NCBI GenBank assembly: GCA_009924735.1
Contig: RFQZ01000031.1
Span: 1-32,852, forward strand
Length of the DNA: 32,852 nucleotides
DNA from: Flavobacteriia bacterium
Lineage (GTDB): Bacteria > Bacteroidota > Bacteroidia > Flavobacteriales_D > Crocinitomicaceae
Direction of reading: 5' to 3'
A model generated the notes under the pieces. It had not been told where the DNA came from. It saw nothing but the letters and a program-made list of their open reading frames with translations, and searched no databases. Below, piece after piece: positions 29,698-32,852 of this stretch. The translations under genes were made by a program, and so were the position numbers. Each line of letters starts with the position of its first letter. Positions within the stretch are counted from its first letter, which is position 1.

Positions 29698-32600
29698 TTA
29701 GTTAACTACGTGTTTGATTAACCTTCGCTCGTAATTTTCATCTATCAATTCAATCGTGTAAACGCCGGGTGCAAAAACTTCTTTGATGAAATATAGGTTT
29801 GCGCCTATGTTTAGTTTCACCTGTTCTTTATACTTCACCTTGCCATTGATGTCTCGGATGATAATTTGGGCGTTGCCTGTTGATTTAAATTGCTTCCAGA
29901 AAATGGAGAAGCTACCGTGGCTTGGGTTAGGGTAGGCGCCAAATGCATTTTCCATGGTCTCACAATCGCTGTACAAGGTACTCAACAGTTCTTCGCTGCC
30001 ATCCATGTCAACTTGATACAAACGGTAGTAATTCTTTACACGTTGGTTGTCATCGTTGTATGAATAGGTTTGTTCTGCATTGCTGTTGCCAACGGCATCC
30101 TTGTACCCTAAAAGGGTCCAGTCGTAGCCTGTGTTTGATTTTTCAATTCTGAAATAATCATTGTTATGCTCTGTAGCTGTCTTCCACTGTATGCGCACGA
30201 CTTCTTCCTCACAAGCTGTAGTCATTTCTAAGAATTCTACTGGCAAGGCTTGCGAGTTTGGTGTGCCAATGTTGAACCAACTGAAACCTTGGGAACCCGT
30301 ACTTGTGATGACAAACGACGTTGGATTTGCACCGCCTGGGATTACTGTATGCGTTCCACATGCTGACCACGCAACGTGATTTTGAGCAGCTGTGTTTGAT
30401 CCAGCGCTTTTTATTAAGCGGCAAATCTGTGGGGTTTGCATGCCTGTGAGGTTATTCGCTAACAAAGAAACGTCGTAGTTGACCAAGGTGATTGGCGCCG
30501 TATAGTTATTGTTGGTTGGTACAACGCTCCAGTATCCATCAGCTGAATAATTTTGAATCAATGATCCCGATGCGTTTAATGGCAATCCATTATAGAGGGG
30601 AGAGCCGCTTTGGTTTGGCGTACCTGTAACATACTGAACCGTTAGCGATTGGTCAACCCCAGGAGAGGTTCCGAAGTCAAATTGGGCGTAGCGGTTATAT
30701 GTCGCTGTACCCACTGGGAACCTTCCGGCTAAGCCAGATGTAGCCGAATTTGCAAAGAATCGTTTGAAAGGTCCTACAATGGTTCCGCTGTTGTAATTTA
30801 ATGTACCGGGCGATGCACTGCTGAGTCCTAAGGTTAAGAGGTTGTTAGCAGTAGTATAAATGTTACCTTGCCACATGTGCAATGAATCTGAAACCGAAAC
30901 CGGAATTTGTAGGGTTAAGGTTGCTCCAGCGGATTTATTTACGCGCATTTTAGCAAATTGAATGGTTCCATTGCCAATGATTGTGCCTGCGTTTGGTCCA
31001 AAAAATACGATAAATCCATTCGTAGATGTTAAGTTACCATTTTTGATAAGGTTCGACCACACCCAAAATGTACCTCCTGATTGTGTAAGTTGAGATCCAG
31101 GCTCCAATACTAAGCTATTTACATTTACAGAACCGTACGATAAGATAGGCTGGGTCAAAATACAACCCGTATTCGCAGGAATGACGGTATGGGAAGTTTG
31201 GTTCGGAAGAGTGACTGCCGGAACCAAACTGGATCCATTGTAGGAATACCAATTGCTGAGTGTTCCCCAATCGCTTGAACTTTGGCCATTCCAAACGTAT
31301 GAGCTTGCCGTTAAGGGGGTCAAAACATTGACATTGGCAGGGGAGAGGGTAACCACATTCGAAGGGGTAACACACGCTCCATTGGTAACCATGGCCCGAA
31401 TGTATTTCGTGCCTGCCATAATGCCAATGGCGTTGGCTGGTAACGTAGCTGAGGTTTGACCCGCTATATTCGTGAAAGTCACATTGTCGTTACTTGTTTG
31501 CCATTGAGGGGTACCGCCATAATTGGTCAAAGTAATTGCACTTGGCAATAATCCAGGACATACCGTTTGGCTGCTGCTTGCTGTGCTTGATGGTATTACC
31601 GTGGCGACAATTGACGTTCTGGGACTTGATGTGCAACCATTGTTGGTTACATCCGCATAATAGGTCGTCGTTGTTGCGATGCTTGGTGTAGTGTAACTCG
31701 TTCCTGTTCCCAATGAAGCGCCACCGGTTAAGGCTGCGTACCAATTGATGGTTCCTGCTGCTGTACCTGCTTGAAGGGTTCCTGTTCCTGATACACAGAT
31801 GGATGCACCCGTAGTAGAGGTGATTGTCGGTATGGCATTAACCGTTGCAACCACTGCCGTTCTTGGTGAGGAGGTACATCCATTATTGGTCACATCGGCA
31901 TAATAGGTCGTCGTAGCAGCGATGCTTGGTGTGGTATAACTCGTTCCAGTGCCCAAAGAAGCGCCACCGGTTAGGGCTGCATACCAATTGATGGTTCCTG
32001 CTGCTGTAGCTGCTTGAAGGGTTGCTGTGCCTGTACCGCAAATGGAAGCGCCTGTCGTAGAGCTGAAGGTTGGGATTGCGTTCACCGTTGCCACCACGGC
32101 TGTTCTTGGTGACGATGTACACCCATTGTTGGTAACATCCGCATAATACGTAGTCGTTGCAGCGATGCTTGGTGTGGTATAACTCGTTCCAGTACCCAAA
32201 GAAGCGCCACCTGTCAAAGCGGCGTACCAATTGATGGTTCCTGCAGCGGTAGCCGCTTGAAGGGTTACGGTTCCCGTTCCACAACGCGAAGCGCCTGTCG
32301 TAGAGCTGAAGGTTGGGATTGCGTTAACCGTTGCCACAACGGCTGTTCTTGGTGAGGAGGTACATCCATTATTGGTCACATCCGCATAATACGTAGTCGT
32401 TGCAGCGATGCTTGGTGTGGTATAACTCGTTCCAGTACCCAAAGTAGCGCCACCGGTTAAGGCTGCATACCAATTGATGGTTCCTGCTGCTGTAGCTGCT
32501 TGAAGGGTTAAGGTACTTGGTCCCCCACAAATGGAGGCACCAGTAGTTGAGCTGAAAGTAGGGATTGCAATCACGGTAGCAACCACCGCTACCCTTGGGT

Positions 32601-32852
32601 TGGTAGTACAACCATTATTGGTCACCTCTGCATAATAGGTCGTCGTTGCAGCGATGCTTGGCGTAGTAAAATTGGTTCCTGTCCCCAAAGAAGCGCCACC
32701 TGTTGAGGCTGCGAACCAATTGATGGTTCCTGCTGCTGTTGCTGCTTGAAGGGTAACGGTTCCCGTTCCACAACGAGAAGCTCCTGTCGTTGAAGTGAAG
32801 CTTGTTGCGTTTACCGTGGCAGTCACTGCGGTTCTTGTTGCAGAAACACAGC
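29698..32852 (-). CDS. Large T9SS-sorted adhesin-like protein with Ig-like repeats (N-terminus beyond window)
   Basis: The frame is open to the window edge, so more than 1050 residues are visible and the N-terminus is missing. First come five nearly identical repeats of about 81 residues (Ig-like, resembling the CHU_C-associated type), each with two cysteines and motifs TLQAATAAGTINWYAA and TTYYADVTNNGC. Next is a further Ig-like unit (VCPGLLPSAITLTNYGGTPQWQ), then a region with 'SSSDWGTLSNW' typical of these proteins, then LPVEFLEMTTAC with 'IQWKTATEHNNDYFRIEKS'. The end is a T9SS type A domain (AYPNPSHGSF ... PGVYTIELIDENYERRLIKHVVN). This suggests a long cell-surface adhesin or matrix protein; the binding partner is unknown. 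Confidence 0.9.
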   Translation of the reverse strand, partial: CVSATRTAVTATVNATSFTSTTGASRCGTGTVTLQAATAAGTINWFAASTGGASLGTGTNFTTPSIAATTTYYAEVTNNGCTTNPRVAVVATVIAIPTFSSTTGASICGGPSTLTLQAATAAGTINWYAALTGGATLGTGTSYTTPSIAATTTYYADVTNNGCTSSPRTAVVATVNAIPTFSSTTGASRCGTGTVTLQAATAAGTINWYAALTGGASLGTGTSYTTPSIAATTTYYADVTNNGCTSSPRTAVVATVNAIPTFSSTTGASICGTGTATLQAATAAGTINWYAALTGGASLGTGTSYTTPSIAATTTYYADVTNNGCTSSPRTAVVATVNAIPTITSTTGASICVSGTGTLQAGTAAGTINWYAALTGGASLGTGTSYTTPSIATTTTYYADVTNNGCTSSPRTSIVATVIPSSTASSSQTVCPGLLPSAITLTNYGGTPQWQTSNDNVTFTNIAGQTSATLPANAIGIMAGTKYIRAMVTNGACVTPSNVVTLSPANVNVLTPLTASSYVWNGQSSSDWGTLSNWYSYNGSSLVPAVTLPNQTSHTVIPANTGCILTQPILSYGSVNVNSLVLEPGSQLTQSGGTFWVWSNLIKNGNLTSTNGFIVFFGPNAGTIIGNGTIQFAKMRVNKSAGATLTLQIPVSVSDSLHMWQGNIYTTANNLLTLGLSSASPGTLNYNSGTIVGPFKRFFANSATSGLAGRFPVGTATYNRYAQFDFGTSPGVDQSLTVQYVTGTPNQSGSPLYNGLPLNASGSLIQNYSADGYWSVVPTNNNYTAPITLVNYDVSLLANNLTGMQTPQICRLIKSAGSNTAAQNHVAWSACGTHTVIPGGANPTSFVITSTGSQGFSWFNIGTPNSQALPVEFLEMTTACEEEVVRIQWKTATEHNNDYFRIEKSNTGYDWTLLGYKDAVGNSNAEQTYSYNDDNQRVKNYYRLYQVDMDGSEELLSTLYSDCETMENAFGAYPNPSHGSFSIFWKQFKSTGNAQIIIRDINGKVKYKEQVKLNIGANLYFIKEVFAPGVYTIELIDENYERRLIKHVVN
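31606..32852 (-). repeat. Tandem array of 240-246-bp coding repeats
   Basis: Five consecutive units are visible, at 31606-31848, 31849-32091, 32092-32334, 32335-32580 and 32581-32820, encoding 81, 81, 81, 82 and 80 residues; a further unit begins beyond 32821. The middle units differ at few positions, mostly at third codon bases, and long stretches are identical at DNA level (for example the segments around 31915-31975, 32155-32215 and 32400-32450). The array could expand or contract by recombination and may be hard to assemble. Confidence 0.9.

Noticed and set aside
31883-32284. 133-codon frame inside the repeat array
   Set aside because: It is a same-strand shadow frame kept open only because the underlying repeats are nearly identical.
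31606-32852. Regular repeats that could suggest a CRISPR array or satellite DNA
   Set aside because: The units are 240-246 bp, in frame, and encode a continuous Ig-like repeat protein; there are no short repeats with unique spacers.

Overview
The window is from a bacterium of the phylum Bacteroidota, most likely a flavobacterium-like lineage; naming Crocinitomicaceae/Fluviicola-type would be inference only. The evidence is: three or four secreted proteins with type IX secretion (T9SS) C-terminal sorting domains, promoters of the Bacteroidota form TAnnTTTG, a Flavobacteriia-type endonuclease III without the iron-sulfur cysteines, menaquinone synthesis (MenE), and a moderately AT-rich genome with tightly packed genes. 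No tRNA, rRNA, CRISPR array, prophage, insertion sequence or transposase was seen.

Layout. 1-722: 5' part of dnaB (minus strand). 808-5012: a minus-strand operon dnaX-menE-J-domain membrane protein-nth. dnaX is split into a gamma-length ORF and a tau-extension ORF at a run of ten A residues, which looks like a programmed frameshift or slippage site. 5048-9857: a minus-strand operon of an active M16 protease, a catalytically dead M16 partner, a TraB/GumN-family protein and a broken sialidase-like gene. 9977-11948 (plus): a secreted protein of unknown function and an NlpC/P60 cell-wall hydrolase. 11945-14802 (minus): a chain of overlapping genes for a PyrR-like phosphoribosyltransferase, MurQ, a ureohydrolase and a small membrane protein. 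14896-17147 (plus): a radical SAM/SPASM enzyme overlapping a secreted beta-propeller protein. 17148-18404 (minus): a T9SS-sorted beta-propeller protein controlled by a clear cobalamin riboswitch at 18506-18664. 18741-20288 (plus): four small membrane proteins (DUF5684, TM2, TM2, DUF2752). 20385-22942 (plus): rpsO and pnp. 23027-24697: a T9SS protein with MopE-like metal-binding repeats. 24798-29653: an M1 metallopeptidase and SppA. 29698-32852 (minus): a large T9SS adhesin-like protein with nearly identical 81-residue repeats, running off the window.

How the genes fit together. Most of the window is conserved housekeeping (DnaB, DnaX, Nth, MenE, S15, PNPase, SppA) mixed with envelope and surface functions (secreted proteases, cell-wall hydrolase, MurQ recycling, T9SS cargo). 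The points most worth following up are (1) the cobalamin riboswitch driving a single T9SS-sorted propeller that may be a surface B12-binding protein analogous to BtuG of Bacteroides, and (2) the A10 site in dnaX. Three separate homopolymer tracts between 3.9 and 5.4 kb each need one more base to restore a long frame, so a sequencing or assembly error has to be excluded before a biological reading is accepted.
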